This document shows, piece by piece, positions 23,695 through 32,284 of a DNA stretch of 32,284 nt. The DNA is from a virus. The stretch lies in IMG/VR virus record IMGVR_UViG_3300023500_000017, positions 1 to 32,284 of that record; one strand, written 5' to 3'. The notes under the pieces were generated by a model, which was given only the letters and a program-made list of their open reading frames with translations, did no database searches and was not told the DNA's origin. The position numbers and the translations under genes are program-made. Within the stretch, counting starts at the first letter, position 1. Each line of letters opens with the position of its first letter.

Positions 23695-26600
23695 TTAAAT
23701 CACTCCTGTTTGTAAATTAATGTTGTGGTAGTTTGCAACAAGCCTATCATAGTTATAGATAAGGTCAAAGTTATACTGTGCTTCTACTGCTGGGTAGATT
23801 GATGTATCAGCACTATTTAAGGCTACAATGAACTCAGTAGTAATTTCTTGGCTATTTAACTTGTTATTTACATCTTCAATATCTTTCATTCTAGCTTCAA
23901 ATTCAGTGTTCACTGCAGCTATGTCTTCACCTAGTTGTTGATTGACTACTCCATGAGCAGCTGTAAGGTTATCAGCAAAGTTTGTTGATGCGTTAAGTAG
24001 TCCTTCAGATGAAGTAAGGTCAAAGCTTATTGGTGCACCTTGGCTTAAAACTATTGCAGTTATAACGCCTACCACTGCAGCTAACTCAGCATTACCTGTT
24101 TTATCAGCTATGTAAACAACCATTTCTGTAATTGCTATATTGATTAAGACTTGTTTTAGAGTCTCAAAAGCAAGACTACCAAGACCGCCAGTAGGTGCTG
24201 TAACAATTGCAACAACTACTGTAATTATTATTAAGGTAAACTGTAATAGGTCAGTAAATGTGGAAGTTTCGTACCAAGCTATATGGACAAGCTGTGCTGA
24301 GTATAAATCCATCCGTAAGATATGTTGGTACACTTCCATCTGATCTTGAACAGTTAACTGATTTAGGGTGTAGTGCGAAATAGGTACTGTAAAGTTCTTA
24401 TCAGATAAAGTGCTTACTGCTATCTGACTATGCCCTGCATACTTGATAGAAGTCATGCCATTAAGACCTTGAACTACAATCTTATCGTAAATATTCGTTG
24501 CTGTTTTAGACAGTATAGTTAAGTCGTTACCGGATATAGAATGATAATAATCCTTACCATTAGGCAGCAACCCAGTAAGGCTTGGTGTAAATGTATGATT
24601 AGTCCAAACAGTTGCATTTTGAATGTCCTGCTCTTCAAAAGTTATGCTGTATTCGTTGCTGGTGGATTGTACGTTATTAACGACAATAAGCTCATAAAAA
24701 CTCAAGTATAGTATTTTTGAGATAAGCCAATTAAGAGTAGATGGACTTGCAGAAAAGTTAATAAAAGCGTCATCTAAATTAGCGATTCCTGTTCCACCGG
24801 TACTGCCATCATTAGTTTTTATGTTATCAATTAAGTCATCAAGGCTTAAACCTATCTTATTAAGTAGTGCTTTTGTTGTTAGATACTCCTCAGTTGTCTT
24901 GTCTTTATTAATAAATGTTTTATTCTTACGTAGTATTGCCACCGGTAACATTTCTAAATTTGTTAAGGTGTCTTTTTCACTTGTGATATCTGGGTATGTT
25001 TTATCTCCAAATTTGTACAGCCAATAGAACCATTCAGACGAAGGCTTACTTGAGTTATGGTAAGTAATTACCATTGTACGTTGTTTGGTGTAAGGGTTCT
25101 CTGTAATGGTGCCAGTAACTACTGAAGTACCTGGTGCAGGATCTACAGCTGTACCGTCAGTGATTGTAACAATACATTGCTGTGTAATATCAACTGTCAC
25201 ATCGCTTGTAGACGTAAAGCGCAAAATAAAGGTTTCGTTATCGTCTGCACTATCCGGTAGTATAGGTACTATTACGTTCTGTATCTCCCCAGCAGTTCCT
25301 GCAAAGTTTAAAGTACCGGGTGTAGCCACGTAGTCAATACCGGCAATAGCTTCAACATCTGTAAACGCATAGTCTACTGTAAAAGCTCCTGCGCTAGCAT
25401 TCTCAAGTTTTACAGGAATTGTAGCCACTCCTGACAGTTCAGTAGCTACGATAGAGTTCATAGTAAGGATAACACCTTCATTATCCGTAATTGTTGTTAC
25501 AGCTTGATTCTGTACGCCTACAGCAACATCTTCGAAAGCAACTCCAGTGTTAGTAATGCTATCTACTGTAACGATTAGTGATCGGTTACCGTTAGCTACA
25601 ACATCATTGAGTACTGTGATAGGTACTACTACCTGTTGAGTACCGGCCAACATAACAGCAGAAGTTACCGGGGTGTACCCAGTAGCTGTACCACTATAGG
25701 ATAAGTTGATTGTGACAGACTTGCCGGGAGGTACTACTCGGTTACTCTTTACCGTGAAACTAGCTGTTTGGCCTTCAACAACATGCGTTACACCTTCTAT
25801 CCAAAATATAGCTTGTTGAACAATACGCTGTACTGTGATGATATATTTTTTAGTGAAAGCGTTGAATACTAAACTAGAAAAAGTATAGTCACTTCGTAGA
25901 ACTCCGTTGGGATCTTTAAAGGTTAATGAGTTACTCCAAGGTTTATACTTATACGGGTACAGCTGTAACTTATTTTTAAAGAATATCTCATCACGAGGAA
26001 ATGTAGCAACTGCACTTAGTCTGTTTGCAATAAAGCCTAAGTGTAAAGGTAAAGCAGTATCGATTGCTGCTGTGTTTATGATAGTACTTTTAACAGTAAG
26101 TTCAGGTAAGGCATTTATGTAATGACCATTTTCAGCGTACCGGTAGTAGCCTTTCATTTGTCCCTTAGCAACACTGGCTTGTCTTGTGTAGCTGATGAAG
26201 TAAGACTCTCCAGTAGCTAGCATGGACAGCGCTGCTTGAGTACGTGCTTGTTGCACTACGTCTAAAGTATTTGTACCAAATAGAGGAACTGATGTTCGAT
26301 CAACAAAGAGTACAGTTTCGTCTACAATACCAAACCATGCAAATATTTCTTCAAGAATAGGTACAACTATTTCTTGCCACACTTCGATGTACACATCTAT
26401 CACAGTTTCAATAATACCCACTTGAACTTCAACGACAAACTCTATCGTATCTACTGTAATAACGTATATACCATCTACTAGTACAGCAATAACCTTAATT
26501 TGGTTTTCAATTAAGTATTTATAGCCATTATCAAGTACTACCACCGTAATGTCTCGTGTGAAGTCTATAACGCTAATTGTTGATTTTACAAGTCCCCCTC

Positions 26601-26868
26601 CTATGTCTTCGATAATAACTTGTACCGCATTGTCTACAACAACTTTACCTACATTATTCACTGCTGATACGACTGTTGAAACACTGCTATCTAGTACATT
26701 AACCACTGTATTAACACCAGAGACAGCAAATGCAAGGTTTTCAGTAACTACATCTATAAAATCATCAACTGCGTCTACAATTACATCTACTGTTCCAGAT
26801 ATAGCATCAGATACTGCATTTATTGCGTCAGCAGCGAAATTAGTAAGTTTTTCTATAGGGTTACACAT
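23695..26868 (-). CDS. Large virion protein with two Calx-beta domains, Met-Cys N-terminus
   Basis: The 1057-residue protein starts M-C-N-P, overlapping the upstream gene by eight bases, with AGGTT six bases before the ATG. Residues about 15-200 are extremely Val/Ile/Asp-rich, in repeated hydrophobic-then-acidic segments. Two Calx-beta-type domains span about 345-455 and 455-573, with the typical EG..A..TV.. start, a GxDY turn and an ITD(NE/GT) end. Near 870-950 are two or three membrane-like stretches (TLIIITVVVAIVTA and AAVVGVITAIVL). It is probably a tail or ejected protein that contacts membrane. The N-terminal Cys left after Met removal could be acylated; this is inferred from the gene partners, as no lipobox or signal peptide is present. 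Confidence 0.7.
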   Translation of the reverse strand: MCNPIEKLTNFAADAINAVSDAISGTVDVIVDAVDDFIDVVTENLAFAVSGVNTVVNVLDSSVSTVVSAVNNVGKVVVDNAVQVIIEDIGGGLVKSTISVIDFTRDITVVVLDNGYKYLIENQIKVIAVLVDGIYVITVDTIEFVVEVQVGIIETVIDVYIEVWQEIVVPILEEIFAWFGIVDETVLFVDRTSVPLFGTNTLDVVQQARTQAALSMLATGESYFISYTRQASVAKGQMKGYYRYAENGHYINALPELTVKSTIINTAAIDTALPLHLGFIANRLSAVATFPRDEIFFKNKLQLYPYKYKPWSNSLTFKDPNGVLRSDYTFSSLVFNAFTKKYIITVQRIVQQAIFWIEGVTHVVEGQTASFTVKSNRVVPPGKSVTINLSYSGTATGYTPVTSAVMLAGTQQVVVPITVLNDVVANGNRSLIVTVDSITNTGVAFEDVAVGVQNQAVTTITDNEGVILTMNSIVATELSGVATIPVKLENASAGAFTVDYAFTDVEAIAGIDYVATPGTLNFAGTAGEIQNVIVPILPDSADDNETFILRFTSTSDVTVDITQQCIVTITDGTAVDPAPGTSVVTGTITENPYTKQRTMVITYHNSSKPSSEWFYWLYKFGDKTYPDITSEKDTLTNLEMLPVAILRKNKTFINKDKTTEEYLTTKALLNKIGLSLDDLIDNIKTNDGSTGGTGIANLDDAFINFSASPSTLNWLISKILYLSFYELIVVNNVQSTSNEYSITFEEQDIQNATVWTNHTFTPSLTGLLPNGKDYYHSISGNDLTILSKTATNIYDKIVVQGLNGMTSIKYAGHSQIAVSTLSDKNFTVPISHYTLNQLTVQDQMEVYQHILRMDLYSAQLVHIAWYETSTFTDLLQFTLIIITVVVAIVTAPTGGLGSLAFETLKQVLINIAITEMVVYIADKTGNAELAAVVGVITAIVLSQGAPISFDLTSSEGLLNASTNFADNLTAAHGVVNQQLGEDIAAVNTEFEARMKDIEDVNNKLNSQEITTEFIVALNSADTSIYPAVEAQYNFDLIYNYDRLVANYHNINLQTGVI

Positions 26869-27328
26869 TGTGTAACCTGCTTAATCGTTTTCTGAGTGCA
26901 TCGATCCGTATTACAACATACCTATTGGATGTTACATATTTTTTTATTGAATCAACAGTCAGTACACTTAGGTACTCATCGATATTACTATTTACATGCG
27001 GTTGTACAGCAAGTTTAAATGTCACTGTATCGATTACGCTAAATACACCATCAAATAAAGCGATCATTTTTAGAGGTGAACCTTTACCGTAAAATGAAGT
27101 AGCTTCTGCACAGCAAGGTTTGTAGTTTCTGTAGTACAAGAAACAACTATCGTCTGATAGCTTGTAAGCAGACCCAGCATTTATAGCTTGGAGCATTCTT
27201 GCTTTATACTCATCTACTGTATCTTCTTCTACATACTCTCGTACTAAATTGAAATGAGTATCAATATCTAAAGGTAAGCACTCAACGAGTAGGTGAGAGT
27301 GGCCAGCTAAGTCAGTTACGTTAAGCAC
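26861..27328 (-). CDS. Unknown 155-residue protein coupled to the acyl carrier protein
   Basis: The start is GTG at 27328, inside the end of the acyl carrier protein gene (13-base overlap), without a clear ribosome site, so translation is probably coupled. The protein is mixed alpha/beta, with a central YKPCCAEATSFYG segment and a strand (KMIALFDGVF) then a C-terminal basic helix. It is about the size of a GNAT-fold acyltransferase, and podoviral internal proteins of GNAT type are known (DUF2833, T7 gp13), but the acetyl-CoA loop is not visible. Acyltransferase is therefore a hypothesis from its place between an acyl carrier protein and a Met-Cys virion protein. Confidence 0.6.
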   Translation of the reverse strand: MLNVTDLAGHSHLLVECLPLDIDTHFNLVREYVEEDTVDEYKARMLQAINAGSAYKLSDDSCFLYYRNYKPCCAEATSFYGKGSPLKMIALFDGVFSVIDTVTFKLAVQPHVNSNIDEYLSVLTVDSIKKYVTSNRYVVIRIDALRKRLSRLHNV

Positions 27329-27552
27329 GTTACAATTAAATCTTTAATAGTTAATGAAGGTATGTATAAAGTGTCAATCCAAGCTGTACCCTTTCTGCTC
27401 AAGCTGAACTGGTTATCTAGTTCTGTTAACAGTAAAACTGTGCTTAAGCTATCTAAGTGAGTATCCGCCAGGTTATCCTTGAACGTAATAACTGTGCCGT
27501 TACTTTCAAGGATAATTTCATTGATTCTAGCTAGTAGTTGTTGCTTATTCAT
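27316..27552 (-). CDS. Acyl carrier protein
   Basis: The 78-residue protein equals bacterial AcpP in length. The phosphopantetheine site is D34-S35-L36 at the start of the second helix, followed by STVLLLTELDNQF, the same place and pattern as the DSLDxVELxMxLExxF of AcpP. A first helix (LLARINEIILES) and a third helix (IKDLIVTCL) are as expected, though the loop is less acidic than in host ACPs. Host AcpS could load the serine with phosphopantetheine, making an acyl donor. It starts in a TAATG overlap with the gp54-like gene, so it is made as part of the virion operon. Confidence 0.75.
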   Translation of the reverse strand: MNKQQLLARINEIILESNGTVITFKDNLADTHLDSLSTVLLLTELDNQFSLSRKGTAWIDTLYIPSLTIKDLIVTCLT

Positions 27553-28469
27553 TAAGCAGCAGGTGGGAGGATATCCCCAGACGGAACAAGGATTGAACTA
27601 CCTACATCAGATAGTAGTTCTTGTACAAGTGCATCAATCACAAAGTCTTGGTTTGCTTCTGGAATGTTACCCTTTCCTGCTACTGACAGGACTACTGCAA
27701 AACCGTCTTGAAGTTGCTTCAGCAATTTCTGTTTAGTGTCACTAGCGAATCCTAAAGTCTGTGCTGTTATAAGCTTAGACTTATCACCTAGGATTTGCTT
27801 GTCTAACGCAGTTACTGAAGACGTTCCACCTGCAGCTACTGAAGTACCTATCACGGAACCTTTCACAGCTCCTAAGTTGGTAGTAGTTGTTGTTATCCCA
27901 CTAACTCCATCAACGTAGTAGGTGTAAGTTGAAAGTGCTCCACCATTTTTATCCTTCAAGTTAAATTCTTGTTGGGCCTTAACAGATAAGTCTGCATTTA
28001 AGTTATGTATTTTAGCCTTAGACTCACTATCTTGACGAGCAGTACTTGCAATCTCTTCTATGTCTTTTGACTTTAGTAAGTCAGTTTCTTCAACTAACTT
28101 GGCTAGATTGCTGTTGTTCAGTGTGTTTTCTCGAATAGTACGGTCTTGAGAAGACTTAATTTTTTCATAAGCTTCAGCAGTTTGAGCAACTACTAAGTCA
28201 ATCCGTTCACTTACTTCGTTTATCTGAGCATTCACAAGGTCAGCTTTTTTATCCGCTTCTTGCTTACTCAGTAAGAACTTAACTGACTCTTGTAGTGTAG
28301 CTTGTAGAGCACCCAGGTACACATCAGCGTAAAGATCTCCTGGTATACGGCCAGCATCATATTGGTCTTTTAGCTGGAGATTAATACTCTCCATCATTAA
28401 ATCAAAAGTACCCGTACCGGGAACTCCAATATCTTTATTAGTTAAATCTGTAATTTGTATTTGAGCCAT
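27552..28469 (-). CDS. Structural protein of the N4 gp54 type, 305 residues
   Basis: The N-terminal segment (about 20-65) reads TGTFDLMMESINLQLKDQY...RIPGDLYADVYLGALQATLQES, which resembles a conserved N-terminal pattern of N4 gp54-like and other podoviral virion proteins. The middle is a long charged coiled-coil (about 70-160), then a Gly/Thr/Ser-rich section and a helical C-terminus ending in IPPAA-like residues. AGAGGT lies five bases upstream of the ATG. It is the first gene after the small adaptor-type proteins and is coupled to the acyl carrier gene downstream. N4 gp54 is a virion component; the correspondence is by position, size and pattern. Confidence 0.65.
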   Translation of the reverse strand: MAQIQITDLTNKDIGVPGTGTFDLMMESINLQLKDQYDAGRIPGDLYADVYLGALQATLQESVKFLLSKQEADKKADLVNAQINEVSERIDLVVAQTAEAYEKIKSSQDRTIRENTLNNSNLAKLVEETDLLKSKDIEEIASTARQDSESKAKIHNLNADLSVKAQQEFNLKDKNGGALSTYTYYVDGVSGITTTTTNLGAVKGSVIGTSVAAGGTSSVTALDKQILGDKSKLITAQTLGFASDTKQKLLKQLQDGFAVVLSVAGKGNIPEANQDFVIDALVQELLSDVGSSILVPSGDILPPAA

Positions 28470-28478
28470 GATTACCTC

Positions 28479-28811
28479 TTATAGGAGTGAGCTTTTAACG
28501 AATTTTTTTATTAAAGTATCATTTTTACTTACTATAATTTTATGTGTATAGAAATTTCTGTTTAACGCACTTGTACCTTCAGTTAAACTTATCTCCCACA
28601 AACCCAGCTGGTTAGGTATAAAGTCAAAGGATACAGCACCTTTTGTACTTATTGTAGACGGAGTGTAGTTACCTGCTAGTATGCTATTTTCTAAGTAGCT
28701 AGAGGTACCGTCTGGAGGAACAATTTTAATATCTAAGTCAGCTAGAAGTGGGGGATTTCCTACTGTAAGGAGTACCCAGTTAACCGTTAAAGTTGTATTA
28801 ATTAAGTACAT
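28479..28811 (-). CDS. Fibre-cap domain protein, free copy 2, 110 residues
   Basis: The protein begins MYLINTTLTVNWVL and reads FIPNQLGLWEISLTEGTSAL in its second half. The neighbouring 103-residue protein and the first 95 residues of the 991-residue fibre share MYL(I/V/M), a hydrophobic Trp at about 12, a V-x-P near 30, and P(N/D)x(L/E)GLWE/K followed by a strand and GT. It is therefore a free-standing copy of the fibre N-terminal domain, likely a small beta-sandwich. It differs by a longer, basic C-terminal tail. TAATG overlap joins it to copy 1. Confidence 0.65.
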   Translation of the reverse strand: MYLINTTLTVNWVLLTVGNPPLLADLDIKIVPPDGTSSYLENSILAGNYTPSTISTKGAVSFDFIPNQLGLWEISLTEGTSALNRNFYTHKIIVSKNDTLIKKFVKSSLL

Positions 28812-29122
28812 TATTTAAATCCTGGAGGTACGACTTCAGTATCAGCACTAAATACAAATAAGGATACTTTGCTTAAAAGTATGTAAGAAGTTTCTGTCCC
28901 TTTGACTAGTGCTATTTCCCATAAGCCTTCAGTATCTGGAGTAACTTGTGTATCAATTTGCCCTTCTGATTCTTGTGTTGGTGGTAACAGATTGGTTACA
29001 GCTATTAAGGAAAAATCACCTGTTGGCTTAACAGTAGCTATAAAAAAATCTCCTATAACTACTGGGTTATTTGTTTTACCCAGTACCCAATTAATGCTTG
29101 TTTGTGTGCTAACTAAATACAT
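28811..29122 (-). CDS. Fibre-cap domain protein, free copy 1, 103 residues
   Basis: The protein begins MYLVSTQTSINWVL and has VTPDTEGLWEIALVKGTETSYILLSKVSLFVF, close to VTPDKEGLWKVLLVTGTSTAYTLLDKVEMYVF of the fibre N-terminus. This makes it the nearer relative of the fibre cap. The start overlaps nothing and lies one base after the stop of the 58-residue gene. It may bind the same tail site as the fibre cap, as a partner, a decoy or a spare adaptor. A CAGG is upstream of the start but more than ten bases away. Confidence 0.65.
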   Translation of the reverse strand: MYLVSTQTSINWVLGKTNNPVVIGDFFIATVKPTGDFSLIAVTNLLPPTQESEGQIDTQVTPDTEGLWEIALVKGTETSYILLSKVSLFVFSADTEVVPPGFK

Positions 29123-29123
29123 A

Positions 29124-29300
29124 TCATACTTTTAACCTGGAGTAGCCAGTTTTTAAGTCTATTTTATGTGTTTTACTATTATGAGATTGATTTAGTATAA
29201 TACCTTCATTTTCTCCTGCTTGTAAATACATTTGTGATTTTGGGGCATTACCTATTTTAGTTATAGCTCCAGTTTTTAAATTATACACTGTGTATTTCAT
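29124..29300 (-). CDS. Small tail-fibre-associated protein, 58 residues
   Basis: Starting in a TAATG overlap with the fibre stop, it encodes MKYTVYNLKTGAITKIGNAP...LQAGENEGIILNQSHNSKTHKIDLKTGY. The pattern of a short strand, GxI, a QAGE turn, an aliphatic strand and HKID(L) is like small proteins found after tail-fibre genes in many tailed phages, where they can be chaperones or minor tail parts. The function is not known. The size and tight packing support that it is translated. Confidence 0.65.
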   Translation of the reverse strand: MKYTVYNLKTGAITKIGNAPKSQMYLQAGENEGIILNQSHNSKTHKIDLKTGYSRLKV

Positions 29301-32275
29301 TATTTTTTTACCTCTAAAGCAGAAATAGTTATATCCTGTATTACTAAAGTTCTATATGTTAATGCCACATTTCCTGCTTCTAAAAAACATGTAAGAGTAT
29401 AAGTTACTGTACCCACACCTGGTGTATCAGATACAAAACCTAATACTGAACAACTACCCGTAAGAGTACTTCCATATGTAGTAGGTTTTGATTTGAACAA
29501 TACGCCTATATTTGTTGTTACACCATTTTTAGTTCTTTTTAGATACGCAACTATACCTATTCCTGATCTTAATATTACGGAAGCTGAGAAGTTAATTAAT
29601 ATTGGATTACCTTCTGATGCAATGTTTAAAGTTTCAGGTGATACTTCTACAGTATTTGTATTAGAAAAACCTATATACGGCAAATTTGGAAAAGATTGAC
29701 TGTTATTATTTATCACTGTTACAGGTAGTGTTACCGCATTATCTGCAATTTTTAAAGTACTAACTGTTAAATCAGTGATGTGTGCACCACTAATTACAGA
29801 TCCTGCACCAGCAGTTAAACTACCAGATATAGTTAAGCCTGTACCGTTCCACTGTAAGTAATTACTTGTATTACCAACACCAAAGGTATAACCTGAATTT
29901 GTAGTATCCCAACCTAAGAAAAATCCTGGTGTAGTAGAGGCAAATGAATTTTTACCATTTGAGTGTATTGACCCACCTCCACTAACCACTATTCCTCCTT
30001 TAGTGATAGTTGTACCATCCTGTAATCCAGTTGTAACCTGTGCTGCCGTAACCTTGTGATTTAGTTGCAATGCTATGCTATCAAATATAATTGTACCAGT
30101 TAAATTACCCCCTACCATACCCTGATAAGAACCCATCATAAAAATTCGTATATAGGTTATTTTCTCACCAACTGGTACGTGTGCTGTGAATGGAACGGTT
30201 ATCCATCCACCTGTTGCTGTGCTTGGAATATTAATAGTAAGTCGTTGGTAAGATGTAACATAACCAACATCAACTAGCATACCAGCCCCACCACTCGTGT
30301 AACTTGATAAGTAGTAGTCGAAACTGCCAGTTATGTAATCGTCAATTTCGCTTGGTACTGTTAAGTAGTAAGTCTTTAGCATACCAGCATTGGTATTAAC
30401 AACGGTAAATTTAACTGCATTAGTACCAATTCTAACTATAGATGTTTCTTTAACTGGTGCCTGCGCCCACGCTCCCCAACCAGCAGGGTAAGCACCCGTC
30501 CAGTCTGTAAATTGTGGGTTGAATCCCCATCTTGTCGCAATGTCTGCTTCGTATGACTGTGTTGCGTTATCTGACGGTTTAGTAGCACCAGAGTCAAATA
30601 TTTTTGCCCAATCTGCAGAGTCGTCATTAACGGCTAACCAACCATCACCAGCTCCTCCATGCGTATACCGGTACAGCTTGTTGTTAGCATCTGTTTTAAA
30701 CCATATATCACCATCGCTTTTAGAGCTTGCTTGTGTACCTGGAGAAGTAGGTTGAGAGTAAGTTAATACCTTATTATCCGCTGTTATTTGAGCTGCTTGA
30801 GCTGCTGCAAGAGCTGCTGTTACAGAAGAATCTGATAAAACTTCCCACGAATAGACAGCCGCTACTTTTTTAAATCGGTAGGCATACTGGGTCATACCAT
30901 CGTAGTATAGATCACCAAGATGAGCATCTCGTTCAATATTATCTACCCAAGAGGTGTAAGGTGAGTTAAATAGTGTAGGTATACCATTTAAAAACCAAGT
31001 AGCAATGTTTTTGTCTATCTGATTTTGTAAGTCAGCTATTTGGTTATATATAGTGCCATTACCACCACCGTCAATAACAGTGGCACCTGTAGCATCTTTA
31101 ATAAGAATACTGGTGCCTTCAATAGAACCGGACTTAGTAATTCTCCAAGATGAGCCATTACCGTCACTTTCAATGACATTTCCTATTTTAAGGTTAGTGA
31201 TAGTGGCATCTGCAATATACGCAGATTTCATGTAGGCACCTTGTGGTACCAATATCCCATCTACTAGTGTATCTACCGTTAAGTAATAAAAGGGTGATCC
31301 ACCTGTATTTGGATCTGTTGCTACTGGTGCAATAGTAAATTTATCTGCTACTATTTTAAACTCTGAGAATGGAGTGTCTCCTCGTAGAGTAGAAGCAATA
31401 CCGTATCCTGCTACATTACCGTCAACGTCTACTTTCACCGTGTACTGTGCAGATAGTCCATTTAAGCTTGCTGCTTGTACATCTACTGTAGCTCGGCTAT
31501 ACCCAGAATCTGTCATAAATTGTTGAACAGAGCCTGACTCAGCGATCATCTGTCCTTCAATACTATCTACTTTTGTTTTTGTAGCACTAATGGCAATTGC
31601 ATTTGCGGTTAACCCGTTAGTAGGGTTTGTCATCGTTGAGTTGAGTGTATCTACTCTAGCATCAACAACTGCAATGCGTGAATCTACTGAACCGATACCT
31701 GAGCCATCTACCAGGTCAATACGGCTTGTTAGCGCATTAGTTAACTCTGTTGTATCAATTTGTCCTACAAGAGCGTCTAACAGACTTTGAGGGTCTTGGT
31801 AAGGCGCTACTGGGAAGTCGAGCAGGGATAAGGTAACTATGCCTGCAGTTTCAGTTAGTGTGAAACCTCGACCGGTAAATATAATTTTTGTAGCAGCAGA
31901 GCTAATAACACCAGTTTCATCAGCTACTTCAATTGCAGAGTTTGCACCTAAAGGAGTATTTTTGATTGGATCAACAACAGTACGATTATCAAAAACGTAC
32001 ATCTCAACTTTATCGAGAAGGGTATACGCTGTTGAAGTACCAGTAACCAGTAAGACTTTCCATAAGCCTTCTTTGTCTGGGGTAACCCGATGGGTAATTG
32101 AACCAGGTACTGTAGCAGTAGGTGCTACGTAGTCAGCGGGTTGTACCGGGCTATCAAAGTACGTGGCTAACCCTAAAGGGTCAATATGTACAATATCGTA
32201 GTCTACTCTAGGAGTAGGAGATACTGTAGGTTCAAGCTCCCACAGTACCTCTGTTTCCGCATTCATTAAGTACAT
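29300..32275 (-). CDS. Tail fibre with tip-J-like (DUF1983) central region, 991 residues
   Basis: The frame is open to the window edge, but the ATG at 32275 begins the MYLMN motif shared with two small paralogues, so it is the likely start; no ribosome site is visible in the nine bases left. After the cap (1-95) come a coiled-coil (about 155-250) and, from 275 to 360, YTVKVDVDGNVAGYGIAS...FKIVADKFTIAP...YLTVD...VPQGAYMKSAYIADATITNLKIGN, as in DUF1983 of the lambda tip protein J. Later parts (about 565-720) resemble a carbohydrate-binding jelly roll, followed by a Gly/Ser/Thr-rich tip. Host binding is the expected job. Confidence 0.75.
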   Translation of the reverse strand: MYLMNAETEVLWELEPTVSPTPRVDYDIVHIDPLGLATYFDSPVQPADYVAPTATVPGSITHRVTPDKEGLWKVLLVTGTSTAYTLLDKVEMYVFDNRTVVDPIKNTPLGANSAIEVADETGVISSAATKIIFTGRGFTLTETAGIVTLSLLDFPVAPYQDPQSLLDALVGQIDTTELTNALTSRIDLVDGSGIGSVDSRIAVVDARVDTLNSTMTNPTNGLTANAIAISATKTKVDSIEGQMIAESGSVQQFMTDSGYSRATVDVQAASLNGLSAQYTVKVDVDGNVAGYGIASTLRGDTPFSEFKIVADKFTIAPVATDPNTGGSPFYYLTVDTLVDGILVPQGAYMKSAYIADATITNLKIGNVIESDGNGSSWRITKSGSIEGTSILIKDATGATVIDGGGNGTIYNQIADLQNQIDKNIATWFLNGIPTLFNSPYTSWVDNIERDAHLGDLYYDGMTQYAYRFKKVAAVYSWEVLSDSSVTAALAAAQAAQITADNKVLTYSQPTSPGTQASSKSDGDIWFKTDANNKLYRYTHGGAGDGWLAVNDDSADWAKIFDSGATKPSDNATQSYEADIATRWGFNPQFTDWTGAYPAGWGAWAQAPVKETSIVRIGTNAVKFTVVNTNAGMLKTYYLTVPSEIDDYITGSFDYYLSSYTSGGAGMLVDVGYVTSYQRLTINIPSTATGGWITVPFTAHVPVGEKITYIRIFMMGSYQGMVGGNLTGTIIFDSIALQLNHKVTAAQVTTGLQDGTTITKGGIVVSGGGSIHSNGKNSFASTTPGFFLGWDTTNSGYTFGVGNTSNYLQWNGTGLTISGSLTAGAGSVISGAHITDLTVSTLKIADNAVTLPVTVINNNSQSFPNLPYIGFSNTNTVEVSPETLNIASEGNPILINFSASVILRSGIGIVAYLKRTKNGVTTNIGVLFKSKPTTYGSTLTGSCSVLGFVSDTPGVGTVTYTLTCFLEAGNVALTYRTLVIQDITISALEVKK

Positions 32276-32284
32276 TGAGTTAGA

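Noticed and set aside
1-32284. CRISPR arrays, insertion sequences, integrase or attachment sites
   Set aside because: No regularly spaced repeats, transposase or integrase motifs were seen.

Overview
The window is part of an AT-rich phage genome. Gene content and order fit an N4-like podovirus (Schitoviridae). Rightward genes at the left encode an N4-type middle/replication module: a MoxR-like ATPase, its VWA-like partner, a primase-helicase, a family A DNA polymerase, a PD-(D/E)XK exonuclease, a RecA/Sak4-like ATPase and an SSB. Directly downstream, on the opposite strand, lies a virion module whose last gene is the giant virion-encapsidated RNA polymerase (vRNAP). The host cannot be read from the sequence; a marine gammaproteobacterium such as Vibrio or Pseudoalteromonas is a guess.

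Positions 1-6772 (+): gp24/gp25-like pair, primase-helicase, then a run of small genes including a GIY-YIG nuclease, two zinc ribbons and an HNH/endonuclease VII-like protein, ending in a free-standing DnaQ-type 3'-5' exonuclease and a small unknown. Positions 6762-12088 (+): an apparently interrupted small zinc-binding gene, the polymerase domain as a separate gene, exonuclease, ATPase, a 335-base structured leader with two tandem related RNA-like modules, SSB, and a 58-residue two-helix membrane protein. Positions 12089-12322: a highly structured intergenic region at the convergence of the two transcription units.

Positions 12323-32275 (-), read right to left: a 991-residue tail fibre with a tip-J-like (DUF1983) centre; a 58-residue small protein; two free copies of the domain that also caps the fibre; a gp54-like structural protein; an acyl carrier protein; a 155-residue protein of unknown fold; a 1057-residue Calx-beta protein that starts Met-Cys; two internal-virion-type proteins; and the vRNAP as two abutting genes (946 and 2082 residues). 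Nearly all these genes overlap or abut, so they look like one translationally coupled late operon whose promoter is outside the window.

The points most worth following are: (1) the vRNAP is naturally split close to the point where N4 mini-vRNAP begins, and its second half also carries an HExxH metallopeptidase-like segment; (2) an overlapping trio of acyl carrier protein, unknown enzyme-sized protein and Met-Cys virion protein suggests acylation of a virion protein; (3) the DNA polymerase exonuclease and polymerase domains are on separate genes; (4) tandem structured RNA-like modules precede ssb. All family assignments are from reading motifs by eye; no database search was run.
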